From positions 3,162,001 through 3,226,000 of the forward strand of contig NZ_JBEGIK010000001.1 of NCBI RefSeq assembly GCF_040675855.1: DNA of 64,000 nucleotides, written 5' to 3'. The stretch comes from Microbacterium sp. LWH3-1.2 (GTDB lineage: Bacteria; Actinomycetota; Actinomycetes; Actinomycetales; Microbacteriaceae). The stretch's first letter is position 1, and every line of letters begins with the position of its first letter. Both the position numbers and the translations under genes were made by a program. Under the pieces are notes generated by a model. The model ran no database searches, was not told where the DNA came from, and saw nothing but the letters and a program-made list of their open reading frames with translations. Positions 13,139 through 21,545 of this stretch are shown here, in pieces.

Positions 13139-14899
13139 TCAGCCCTCCAGGCCCGCCTCGAGCAGGGCGGCACGCGCTTCGCGGCGCACGCGCTGCTCCT
13201 CGGGGTCCGGCACCGGGATCGCCGCGATGAGGCGACGCGTGTAGTCCTCCTGGGGCGCGCGCAGGATCTGACCCGTCGCGCCCTGCTCCACGATCTTGCC
13301 GTGGTGCATCACGATGATGCGGTCGGCCAGCGAGTCGACGACTGCGAGGTCGTGACTGATGAAGAGGCACGCGAATCCCATGTCGGCCTGAAGCTGTCGC
13401 AGCAGCTGCAGGACCGTGGCCTGCACCGACACGTCCAACGCCGAGGTCGGCTCGTCCGCGATGAGCAGCTTGGGCTGCAGCGACAGGGCACGCGCGATGC
13501 CGACGCGCTGCTTCTGACCGCCCGACAGCTCGTGCGGGTACCGGTTGCGGTAAGAGCGGGGCAGCTCGACCGCATCCAGCAGCTCCTGCACCTTCACATC
13601 GAGCCCACGGCCCTTCGCGAGCCCCGCCAGGAGCATCGGCTCGCCGATGGACTGGCCGATCGGCAGACGCGGATTGAGCGACGACGACGGGTCCTGGAAG
13701 ACGATGCCGACGTCCTTGTGCACCTTGTGCAGGAGGCGCCGGTCGGCCTTCGAGATGTCATAGCCGACCACCTCGGCCTTGCCGTCGGCGATCGGAAGGA
13801 GTCCGATGGCGGCGCGGCCCACCGTGGTCTTGCCCGAACCGGACTCGCCCACGAGGCCCGTGACCTCACCGGGGTAGATGGAGAAGTTCGCGTGCTCCAC
13901 CGCGCGGAACGCGGGAACTCGGCCGCGCTTCGGGTAGTCGATCGCGACATCCTGGAAGTCGAGCACGGGAGCGCCGAGACCCCCGCGCCGCTTGTCGTCC
14001 TCACGTGCGGCGACCTCGGCCAGGCGGATCACCGACGTGTCACCTGCGAGCGCCGCGGTCGTGTCGATCGATTCGCCCTGCGCATCGCCGATCCGCGGCA
14101 CGGCGGCGAGCAATTGCTGCGTGTAAGGATGCTGCGGGCTGGCGAAGACCCCTTCGACCGTTCCACGCTCGACGATCTCCCCCTTGCGCATCACGACGAT
14201 GTCGTCGGCGAGGTCGGCGACCACCCCCATGTCGTGGGTGATGAGCAGGATCGCCGAATCCAGTCGATGCCGCAGGTCGCGCATGAGATCGAGGATCTCC
14301 GCCTGCACGGTCACATCCAGCGCCGTCGTCGGCTCGTCGGCGATAAGAAGCCATGGATCGCACGAGATCGACTGAGCGATCATCGCGCGCTGACGCTGAC
14401 CGCCCGACAGCTGGTGCGGATAGGAGCTGAACGCCTTGAGCGGATCGGGCAGTTCGACCATTTCCAGCAGCTCCAGGGCGCGCTCCTTCGCCGCACTCGG
14501 CGTGATGCCGAAGTGGATGCGCAGCGTCTCGACGATCTGAGAGCCGACCGTGTACACGGGATTCAGCGCGGTCATGGGTTCCTGGAAGATGACGGCGATC
14601 TCACTCCCGCGCACTCGTTGCAGGGCATCCTTCTTGAGACCTATGAGCTCGCGACCGGCGAGCTTGACGCTGCCGCCCACACGCGCGTTGGAGGGCAGCA
14701 GACCGAGCATCGCCATCGAACTCGCGCTCTTGCCCGAGCCGGATTCACCGACGATGGCCAGGGCGCTGCCGCCGTCGACCGAGTATTCGAGGCTCTTGGC
14801 AGCGGGTACCCAATAGTTGTCGACGGCGAAGTCGACGGACAGTCCACTGACCTCGAGCAGATGGCCGTCATACGACGAACGGTTTCGGGACTGGTTCAT
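13139..14899 (-). CDS. Peptide ABC importer, fused double ATP-binding protein (DppD-DppF type)
   Basis: This 586-aa cytoplasmic ATPase joins two ABC domains in one chain. Domain 1 has Walker A GESGSGKS near residue 50, signature [13 protein letters not shown] and Walker [13 protein letters not shown]. Domain 2 (from about residue 305) has [23 protein letters not shown] and [12 protein letters not shown]. Each ends with the oligopeptide-type extension ([27 protein letters not shown]). It energises the permeases encoded just upstream. A divergent PH-domain gene separates it from dppC, so it is either transcribed through an antisense gene or has its own promoter in the 35-bp gap. Confidence 0.95.
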   Translation of the reverse strand: MNQSRNRSSYDGHLLEVSGLSVDFAVDNYWVPAAKSLEYSVDGGSALAIVGESGSGKSASSMAMLGLLPSNARVGGSVKLAGRELIGLKKDALQRVRGSEIAVIFQEPMTALNPVYTVGSQIVETLRIHFGITPSAAKERALELLEMVELPDPLKAFSSYPHQLSGGQRQRAMIAQSISCDPWLLIADEPTTALDVTVQAEILDLMRDLRHRLDSAILLITHDMGVVADLADDIVVMRKGEIVERGTVEGVFASPQHPYTQQLLAAVPRIGDAQGESIDTTAALAGDTSVIRLAEVAAREDDKRRGGLGAPVLDFQDVAIDYPKRGRVPAFRAVEHANFSIYPGEVTGLVGESGSGKTTVGRAAIGLLPIADGKAEVVGYDISKADRRLLHKVHKDVGIVFQDPSSSLNPRLPIGQSIGEPMLLAGLAKGRGLDVKVQELLDAVELPRSYRNRYPHELSGGQKQRVGIARALSLQPKLLIADEPTSALDVSVQATVLQLLRQLQADMGFACLFISHDLAVVDSLADRIIVMHHGKIVEQGATGQILRAPQEDYTRRLIAAIPVPDPEEQRVRREARAALLEAGLEG

Positions 14900-14934
14900 C
14901 CAAAGTTCCTGACATGGGGGGTGAGAATAAGAGC

Positions 14935-15543
14935 GTGGCGCACGCGAACGACATCCTGCATTCCCGCTTCAACCGGATCATGGCGATCCTGGTCTGGGCG
15001 GCGGCGACACTGATCGCCGGCGTCGCGCTGTGGGGCTCGGAACCCGGCATGGCCTGGATCTACCCGGCGGCGGCGCTGGCGGTGTTCTTCGGCTGGGCCG
15101 CGTTGTGGCGCCCCGGAATAGCGGTGAGCGGGGCGGGGGTGCACGTGCGCAATGTGACGCACAGCGTCGACATCCCCTGGGAGGCGCTGATCCACGTCGA
15201 CACCAAGCATGCTCTGACGCTCGTCACTCCCGGTCGGCGCTTCGCGGTGTGGTCCGCACCCGCCCCCGGCATGCTGACCTCGCAGATCATCGGCCGCCGT
15301 CCGCTCCACCGCGAGGCGAGGTCCGTGGGGGGCGCGCCGCGGACGGGCGATCTCCTCGGGAGCGATTCCGGAGACGCCGCAACGCTCGTGCGGGACGAGT
15401 GGGAGCGAAGGCTGGACAGCGGCCTGGTCACTGTCGGCGTCGCGGACGAACTGACCGTGTCGCGCCACTGGGACGCCACCGTGATCATCGCCGGCGCGCT
15501 GCTGGCTGCAGCCACCGTAGTCGTGTTCGCGCTGACGGGCTGA
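14935..15543 (+). CDS. PH-domain-containing membrane protein
   Basis: About 202 aa. Two N-terminal hydrophobic helices (residues 15-33 and 43-60) are followed by a bacterial PH-like domain (GAGVHVRNVTHSVDIPWEALIHVD) and a C-terminal helix ending VVVFALTG. The GTG at 14935 is preferred over the ATG at 14914 because GGTGAG lies about 10 bases before it. It lies on the opposite strand between the double ATPase and permease genes of the peptide importer and ends 27 bp from dppC. Function is unknown; related proteins are described only by domain. Confidence 0.75.
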   Translation: MAHANDILHSRFNRIMAILVWAAATLIAGVALWGSEPGMAWIYPAAALAVFFGWAALWRPGIAVSGAGVHVRNVTHSVDIPWEALIHVDTKHALTLVTPGRRFAVWSAPAPGMLTSQIIGRRPLHREARSVGGAPRTGDLLGSDSGDAATLVRDEWERRLDSGLVTVGVADELTVSRHWDATVIIAGALLAAATVVVFALTG

Positions 15544-15569
15544 GAGCCGCAGCCCCCGCACGTCGCTGG

Positions 15570-16709
15570 TCATCTGCGGACCTCGCCCTCGCCGGAGGCA
15601 CCGGCGGACTCGTCGCTGGAGACGCCGTCATTGACCGCGACCCCGGCCGTCGTCATCACGACGCCCTCCGGGACGTCGGTGGCGGTTCCGCTCTCGACGA
15701 CCGCATCGGCGGGCAGGTCCTTCACCTTGCTGAAGCGGATGCGCTTCTGCCGCGGGTCGAAGGCATCCCGCAGTCCATCGCCCACGAAGTTCACGAGGAG
15801 CGAGAGGATCACGATGAACACCGCAGGCCACCAGAACAGCCACGGCCGCGTCTGGAACGCCGCCTCATTCTGGCTGATGAGCAATCCGAGCGAGACCTCC
15901 GGACTGCGCACACCGTAGCCGAGGAACGAGAGAGACGTCTCCAGGATGATGGCGGCCGCGATGAGCAGTGTCGTCGAGACGATCACGACCCCGATCGCGT
16001 TGGGGAGGATGTGCCGGAAGATGATCCGCAGATCCGAGGCTCCCGCCACGCGCGCCGCTTCGACGAACTCGCGCTCTCGCAGCGACAGGAACTCGGCCCG
16101 CACCAGTCGCGCGATTCCGGTCCACGCGAAGAATCCCAGGAAGATCGCGAGAACCAGCGGCCCGAGCCCACCCACTGCCGAGCCGACCACGGCGCCGATG
16201 ACGATGATCGGGATCACGATCACGATGTCCGTCAGACGCATGAGGACGGAGTCCACCCAGCCGCGGTAGTACCCGGCGATCGCGCCGACCACGACCCCGA
16301 TGAAGGCCGCGATGCCGCCGATGATGAACATGATGTAGGCGGAGTTGACGAGGCCGCGCATGACCATCGCGAAGTAGTCCTTGCCCACGTTGTTCTGACC
16401 GAAGGGGTGGTCTCCCAGCGAGAACGGCCACAGCGTGAGGGTCGGCTTCCCGCCATTCTGGATCGGCAGCAGCGAGGTGTAGTTCCACTTCCACCAGCCG
16501 GGGATACCGAAGATGCCGGTCGCGGAGATCGCGAACCCGACGATGAGCACGAACAGCACGATGCTGACGAGGGCGGGCTTGTGGGCCAGGAACCTTCGCA
16601 GGATCAACCGTCCCTGGCTCAACCCCTTTTCCTCTGCGGTCAGCACCTGGGTCGGGTCGGCGGCCGGCTCCGAGGGAGCTTCGAAGTTCTCTCCAATGGG
16701 GATCGTCAT
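15570..16709 (-). CDS. Peptide ABC importer permease, DppC type
   Basis: A 379-aa inner-membrane permease. It has an N-terminal cytoplasmic part (OppC_N region), a first helix near residues 45-68, an extracytoplasmic region with a Trp-rich stretch, then the core BPD transporter domain with coupling-helix motif EFVEAARVAGASD about residues 218-230. A long charged cytoplasmic C-tail ends SGEGEVRR. The ATG at 16709 shares its A with the dppB stop (TGATG), indicating translational coupling; a GTG one codon earlier is in frame. Confidence 0.93.
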   Translation of the reverse strand: MTIPIGENFEAPSEPAADPTQVLTAEEKGLSQGRLILRRFLAHKPALVSIVLFVLIVGFAISATGIFGIPGWWKWNYTSLLPIQNGGKPTLTLWPFSLGDHPFGQNNVGKDYFAMVMRGLVNSAYIMFIIGGIAAFIGVVVGAIAGYYRGWVDSVLMRLTDIVIVIPIIVIGAVVGSAVGGLGPLVLAIFLGFFAWTGIARLVRAEFLSLREREFVEAARVAGASDLRIIFRHILPNAIGVVIVSTTLLIAAAIILETSLSFLGYGVRSPEVSLGLLISQNEAAFQTRPWLFWWPAVFIVILSLLVNFVGDGLRDAFDPRQKRIRFSKVKDLPADAVVESGTATDVPEGVVMTTAGVAVNDGVSSDESAGASGEGEVRR

Positions 16710-18244
16710 CACTTGACCCTCACTCTCGGGTCTAGTGCCGAGTACGCGAGGTCGGCGAGGAAGTTGAAGGTGATCGCGACGACGGCGATCACGACGAAGT
16801 ACGCCATCACCGGATTGGGATCTGAGTTGTTGAGACCGCTGTTGAACAGGGCTCCCATCCCGCTGAACGCGAAGATGCGCTCGGTGATGATCGCGCCCCC
16901 GATGAGAGCGCCGACGTCGGCCGCGACGATCGTGGTGATCGGAATCAGGGAGTTGCGGAACGCGTGCCGCACGACGACGGTTCGCTCAGGCAGTCCCTTC
17001 GCGCGAGCCGTCCGGATGTAGTCCTGGTTGAGGGTCTCGAGCATGCCGCCGCGGGCGTACCGCGTGTAGCCGGCGAACGAGATCAGCATCAGGCTGATCG
17101 TCGGCAGCAACAGGTGCATGAACGTGTCAGTGCTCTGGATCCAGAAGTCGCCCTGAAGGTTCGGGGTCTCGGAGCCGACCGTCGGGATGGGTCGTCCGTT
17201 GATCCGCGGATTGTTGACGTAGGAGTTCCAGTTGCGCATGTATTGGTCGACGATGATCACCCCCATCCCGAGCACTCCGGTGAGCACGCCGATCCGGATC
17301 GCTGGGCCCTTGTCGAACTCGCCGAGGAAGAATCCGACCACCCCGCCCGCAGCGCCAGCGATGAAGAAGAGGGCGATGACGCCCCAGACGTTGAAGGACT
17401 GGAGGAACGGATTGAGTGCGAAGTAGGCCGCGACGAGCACGAGCACCGTCACCCCGGCCGTCCGCCACGCGTAGCGCGCCCTCGCGCCGGCGATCAGCAG
17501 GACCATCGACGCGCCGAACGCGGCGATGAGGAGCGGGGTGAGAACGGGTCCGATCGACGGGTCGAGGAACCACTCCGTGACCGACATCCCGTAGACCATC
17601 AGGCCGGTGACGAGCACCGAGGCTACGAAGACGACCAGGCGGCGCTGCCGGGCCCCCCCGATGACCGCCTGCCAGAAGATGCCGGATATCAGCGCAAGGC
17701 CGATGATCCAGGCCCAGGAGAAGACGGGGTCTTGCAGCCAGTTGTTGAACCCGAGGGCGACGAACACCTTGAGCAGCACACCCATCAGGAACGAGGGGAG
17801 CGAGTAGAGGAAGAAGCTCGAGAAGGTGAACGTGTAGTCGACGGCGCTGTACTGGCGGAGCGCGGAGATGATGCCGACGGTGATACCCAGCACGATCGCG
17901 AAGATCGTGGCGGCTGTCACGAGCTGAAGAGTGGAGGACATCGCGCGGCCGAGCAGCACGGAGACGTCCTGGTTCTGAATGGTGACACCCAGGTCGCATC
18001 CGCCGAAGGGGATGACGCAACGCGCCGCGCCGGCGAGCCAGCCCAACCACCTGACCGGGATCGGCTGGTCGAGATTCAGCCATTCGGTGCGCTGGGCGAT
18101 GAGCGCATCCTTGTTGGGGCTGTTGGAGGCGTAGAGATCCTGGAGGGGATCCTTCGCGAGCGACACCAAGGTGTACATGATGAAGGATGCGGCGATGAGG
18201 ATGAGGATCGAGACCCCGATGCGCCGCAGAACGAAACTAAGCAC
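16709..18244 (-). CDS. Peptide ABC importer permease, DppB type, with large membrane insertion
   Basis: At 511 aa it is far longer than usual DppB permeases (about 310-340). The N-terminal part (first helix 5-28, helices near 105-128 and 137-165) and C-terminal part (coupling motif DYIRTARAKGLPE at 408-420, final helix near 480-500) are standard. Between them, about residues 172-335, lies an extra segment with around five to six hydrophobic stretches, followed by a polar loop (VNNPRINGRPIPTVG). It begins the permease pair dppB-dppC and follows the binding-protein gene across a 171-bp gap containing a hairpin. Confidence 0.92.
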   Translation of the reverse strand: MLSFVLRRIGVSILILIAASFIMYTLVSLAKDPLQDLYASNSPNKDALIAQRTEWLNLDQPIPVRWLGWLAGAARCVIPFGGCDLGVTIQNQDVSVLLGRAMSSTLQLVTAATIFAIVLGITVGIISALRQYSAVDYTFTFSSFFLYSLPSFLMGVLLKVFVALGFNNWLQDPVFSWAWIIGLALISGIFWQAVIGGARQRRLVVFVASVLVTGLMVYGMSVTEWFLDPSIGPVLTPLLIAAFGASMVLLIAGARARYAWRTAGVTVLVLVAAYFALNPFLQSFNVWGVIALFFIAGAAGGVVGFFLGEFDKGPAIRIGVLTGVLGMGVIIVDQYMRNWNSYVNNPRINGRPIPTVGSETPNLQGDFWIQSTDTFMHLLLPTISLMLISFAGYTRYARGGMLETLNQDYIRTARAKGLPERTVVVRHAFRNSLIPITTIVAADVGALIGGAIITERIFAFSGMGALFNSGLNNSDPNPVMAYFVVIAVVAITFNFLADLAYSALDPRVRVK

Positions 18245-18352
18245 TGGGTTGCCCCTTCATGGACAAACGTTATCAGCCGCGCTCAGGCATCCCCAGGGTG
18301 TCGGGGATGACGACGTGTGCGGCCGTAGTGTGGACGGTGAGGGCAGCACGCG

Positions 18353-18386
18353 CTTGGGGCGCCGGGTGGATTCCCGACGCCCCAAG
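18353..18386 (-). terminator. Intercistronic hairpin between binding protein and permease genes
   Basis: A 9-bp perfect stem, CTTGGGGCG pairing with CGCCCCAAG, lies 30 bp after the binding-protein stop and before dppB. It may stop part of the transcription, giving more binding protein than permease, a common arrangement in ABC importers. The attenuating role is inferred. Confidence 0.55.
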
Positions 18387-18415
18387 TGTCGTGCGTGCGT
18401 CAGACGATCAGCTGA

Positions 18416-20221
18416 TTACTCAGCCGTCTCCTCAGCGGTCCACTCCCAGAAGTTCCAGATCGGACCGGTCTGGTTGGCCATGAAGGTCACGCCCGAGATC
18501 CGGTCGGTGTGGGCTTCCACGCCGGGGCTCTGGAAGATCGGCAGGCCGTAGAAGTCCTCGAAGAGCAGCTGGTCCACCTTGATGCGGGCCTCCTCGACAT
18601 CTGCCGGGTCGGTCATCTGCTGGATCTGAGCCGCGAGCTCATCGACCTCGGGGATGCTCACACCCGTGAAGTTCGACCCACCGTCCGACGCGAAGATCTG
18701 CGGAATGTCCTCGTTGCCGACACCGGGCGAGATCCACCCGAAGATCGAGACGTCGTAGATGTCGCTCGAGAGCTGTGCGCTCCAGTCCTCACGACCGATG
18801 TCCTCCACCTTGAAGCCGGCCTCGGTCGCCGTGGCCTGGATGGCCTCGAACGCTGCGACGCGGTTCGGGTTGTTGATGTTGTAGAGGATGCGCGCCGTGG
18901 GGGTGCGTCCGGCGAGGAGCTCCTTGGCGCCCTCGACGTCGACCTCGGCGTACGCGTCGGATCCGTTCGTCTCGACGGTCTTCTCGTAAGGCGCGCCCTG
19001 CGAGGTGACGAACGTCTGCGAGTTGAGGACCGAGGCGTCCGGGTTGATCGGCTTCACCACGGTGTCGACGATCTGCTGGCGCGGGATGATCTTCATGAAC
19101 GCCTCGCGGACGGCGGGATCGGCCCACTCGCCGCGGTGGGACAGATCCACGTGGTCGTACGAGAGTTGCGGACCCGTGAGGATCTCGATGCCGTCGATGC
19201 TCTCGAGGAGCTGCAGCGTGTCGCCACCCGCCTGCGGGTTGATGATGTCGACCTCGCCGTTCTGGAGCGCGGTCACCTGGGCCTGCGAGTCACCGACGAA
19301 CCGGAAGACCAGGTTCGAGTACGCGGGGTCACGGTCGCCCTTGTAGTTCTCGTTGATCTTGAGCGTCATCGACTGGGTGGGCTCCCACGAATCGACGATG
19401 AACGGACCGTTCGAGAGGTAGAGCGACTCGTCGTCGGGAAGCGACGTCACGTCGAAGCCGGTGTTCCAGACGTCGGCGACGGCCTTGATCGTGGCGTTCG
19501 GCTCGACGGGGGCGTCGGGATTGCCACGGGGCGTCGAGGTGAGCGCCTCCATGAACTCCTCCGACGTCACGCCGGCCTTCTCAGCCACGACGTGGAAGGG
19601 AAGCGGGTTGGCGTCTTGGTCGAAGAGCCACTGGAGGTTCCAGTCCACGTAAGGAACGTCGTAGACGAGCGTCAGCGACTTCTTGTCTTCGCTCACCTCG
19701 GGCACCTCAGTGTCGGAGAGTCCGGACGTCGAGCCTGCGATGGTGAAGTACTGGGTTCCGCCGGTGACGGTGCCCTCGTCATCGAGCGTCGCGTCGTCGT
19801 AGTACCCGGAACCGGAAGCCCAGCCGAGAAGCAGGTCGTCGGTAGTCACCGGCGTGCCGTCAGACCACTGTGCGTTCTCGTTCAGGGTGTACGTGACTGT
19901 CAGCGGGTCGTCGGAGACCTTCTCCATCGTGCCGAACGACTCGTTCGGCACGACTTCCATCTGGTCGTTGATGTAGGCGAAGGTCTCGTGCGTCGCGTAC
20001 CAGAGCTTGCCGTTGATGTCGAGGTTGCTCTGCGGGGTGGCAGGGTTAAAGCTCGTCGTCTCGTTCGTCTCGGCAAGGATGATCTGCGTGTCGACCACCT
20101 CGGGGGCGGACTCCTCGTTGTCGCCGCCTCCTGGCGCCGAGCACGCGGCAAGGACGAGGGTCAGCGCGCTGACCCCGACTCCCGCCGCAAGGGCGCGCTT
20201 GCGCCACGTCTTTTCAGACAC
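18416..20221 (-). CDS. Peptide ABC importer, substrate-binding lipoprotein (SBP_bac_5)
   Basis: A 601-aa extracellular solute-binding protein of the peptide/nickel family. The start is GTG at 20221 with AGGAGG five bases upstream. The signal peptide (basic WRKRALAAG then a hydrophobic stretch) ends in lipobox LAAC, with lipidated Cys27, followed by the spacer SAPGGGDNEES. The body shows family features such as NEDIPQIFASDGGSNF near the end. It heads a cluster with dppB, dppC and the double ATPase. A good promoter lies 70 bp upstream. The ligand is presumably oligopeptide, not provable from sequence. Confidence 0.94.
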   Translation of the reverse strand: MSEKTWRKRALAAGVGVSALTLVLAACSAPGGGDNEESAPEVVDTQIILAETNETTSFNPATPQSNLDINGKLWYATHETFAYINDQMEVVPNESFGTMEKVSDDPLTVTYTLNENAQWSDGTPVTTDDLLLGWASGSGYYDDATLDDEGTVTGGTQYFTIAGSTSGLSDTEVPEVSEDKKSLTLVYDVPYVDWNLQWLFDQDANPLPFHVVAEKAGVTSEEFMEALTSTPRGNPDAPVEPNATIKAVADVWNTGFDVTSLPDDESLYLSNGPFIVDSWEPTQSMTLKINENYKGDRDPAYSNLVFRFVGDSQAQVTALQNGEVDIINPQAGGDTLQLLESIDGIEILTGPQLSYDHVDLSHRGEWADPAVREAFMKIIPRQQIVDTVVKPINPDASVLNSQTFVTSQGAPYEKTVETNGSDAYAEVDVEGAKELLAGRTPTARILYNINNPNRVAAFEAIQATATEAGFKVEDIGREDWSAQLSSDIYDVSIFGWISPGVGNEDIPQIFASDGGSNFTGVSIPEVDELAAQIQQMTDPADVEEARIKVDQLLFEDFYGLPIFQSPGVEAHTDRISGVTFMANQTGPIWNFWEWTAEETAE

Positions 20222-20292
20222 TCTTTCCTCCTGTGAAAAGGGACACTTGCACGCCAATCCGACTCGAGCCGGACCTGCGCGCGGATGGGAAA

Positions 20293-20321
20293 ACGATAAG
20301 CACCCCTACTGAGATGGTCAA
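20293..20321 (-). promoter_or_regulatory. Promoter of the peptide importer cluster
   Basis: Minus-strand TTGACC (20316-20321), 17-bp spacer, TATCGT (20293-20298), about 70 bp before the binding-protein start. The surrounding sequence is distinctly A/T-rich for this genome. No clear operator palindrome was seen. Confidence 0.65.
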
Positions 20322-20385
20322 AACAAACGGCGAAAACGTTACAGAGCCTTAACTCAATCGATCTGGAGTGTGACAATCTGACAAG

Positions 20386-21255
20386 ATGACGCCGCTAACC
20401 CCTCCCGCAAACAGTGGGGTTTCCACTACGCTCTCGCCCCTCTCGAAGTACGACAGGCGCCGCCTGACCTGGGAGGTCTGGATCGTCCTGGCGATCACGG
20501 TCGGACAGTCCGCCGTGTACTCGGTGCTGTCGCTCGTGCGCAAGCTCCTCGCGCCGGTGCCGCTGGGCCAGCAGCAGACGCAGGTGAACCCTTCGCGTGA
20601 CGCGCAGGCCGTCTGGGACATCCTGTACCAGCTGCTCGCCGTCTTCTTCGCACTCGCGCTCGTGGCGCTCGTCGTCTACCTCCTCTGGGAGCCGGGGAGC
20701 AACGCGCTGCGCCGCATCGGACTCGACTTCTCGAGGTTCGGCGGAGACCTCGGCCGCGGCATCCTTCTCGCCGCCGTCATCGGCGTGCCAGGCCTCGCTC
20801 TCTACGCGGCCGGTCGCGCGCTCGGCGTCACCGTCGCGGTGGTCGCGTCCCCTCTCGACGCGGCGTGGTGGACGGTGCCGCTGCTGGTGCTGTCGGCGTT
20901 GCGAGCCGGATTGACCGAGGAGGTCATCTTCATCGGCTACCTGTTCGACCGGCTGCGCCGGTTCGGCTGGAACGACTGGGCCATCATCCTGACCTCCGCC
21001 GCCCTGCGCGGCGCATATCACGCGTACCAGGGCATCGGTGCGATCGTCGGAAACGTCGTGATGGGCGTCGTCTTCGGCTGGTGCTACCGGCGCTGGGGCC
21101 GCGTCATGCCGCTCGTCATCGCGCACACGCTCCTCGACGTCGTCGCCTTCGTCGGGTATCCGCTCGCGGCCGCGCTGTGGCCCGGCGTCTTCGCCCCCAT
21201 CCCCACGCCGACGCCCACACCCACCCCGACCCCGACGCCGGCCCCCGCAGCCTGA
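20386..21255 (+). CDS. CPBP-family intramembrane metalloprotease
   Basis: A 289-aa multi-helix protein with the CPBP (CAAX protease/bacteriocin-processing) motifs: EEVIFIGYLF (residues 184-193), RGAYHAYQG and a final IAHTLLDV, whose Glu and His residues form the active site in the family. About eight membrane segments. The C-terminal tail is a Pro-Thr repeat (PTPTPTPTPTPTP) encoded by a 6-base DNA repeat at about 21199-21247, likely outside or spanning the wall, and prone to length change. It is divergent from the peptide importer, with 164 bp between them. The target is unknown. Confidence 0.88.
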   Translation: MTPLTPPANSGVSTTLSPLSKYDRRRLTWEVWIVLAITVGQSAVYSVLSLVRKLLAPVPLGQQQTQVNPSRDAQAVWDILYQLLAVFFALALVALVVYLLWEPGSNALRRIGLDFSRFGGDLGRGILLAAVIGVPGLALYAAGRALGVTVAVVASPLDAAWWTVPLLVLSALRAGLTEEVIFIGYLFDRLRRFGWNDWAIILTSAALRGAYHAYQGIGAIVGNVVMGVVFGWCYRRWGRVMPLVIAHTLLDVVAFVGYPLAAALWPGVFAPIPTPTPTPTPTPTPAPAA

Positions 21256-21545
21256 CGGCTCGCGGATGCCCGTGGCCGCAGCATCCGTCCCCGCTCCTGC
21301 CCGCCCTCACCCACAGCTGTTCCCGCCGCCCCGCCGGCCGCCTCCCCGCGAGACTTCGACGGCGCGCCGAGACTGCTGTCCCCCATCGACGTCTCGGTGC
21401 GCAGATGACGTCTCGCGGCGATCTGTGGACGGCGTGGCGAAGGCATCGCGGCGCGCGTCCTCCACAGCGACGCTGATGCGTGGGTTGTGCAGCGATGGGA
21501 CGGATGCCGCGTCACGACGTGGTGCGAAGGGAGCACGCTGGGTCG
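21256..21545. other. Gap after CPBP gene: weak hairpin and palindromic element
   Basis: This 290-bp gap holds a 7-bp inverted pair CGGATGC/GCATCCG (21263-21287), which may act as a weak terminator, then the 67-bp element listed separately at 21349-21415. The remainder is GC-rich sequence with no gene or obvious promoter that I can support. Confidence 0.6.
21349..21415. repeat. 67-bp imperfect palindrome, copy A
   Basis: The element begins CGAGACTTCGACGG and ends GATGACGTCTCG, and can fold on itself with mismatches. A same-length relative (copy B) lies at 22578-22644; the two share ends, internal CGGTGCGC and length, and together flank one gene. The layout resembles REP or MITE-like palindromes. 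No transposase is nearby. Confidence 0.65.

Noticed and set aside
21199..21247. Hexanucleotide repeat considered as a CRISPR-like or other array
   Set aside because: It is a short in-frame repeat encoding the Pro-Thr tail of the CPBP protein, without spacers. No CRISPR array or cas gene was found in the window.
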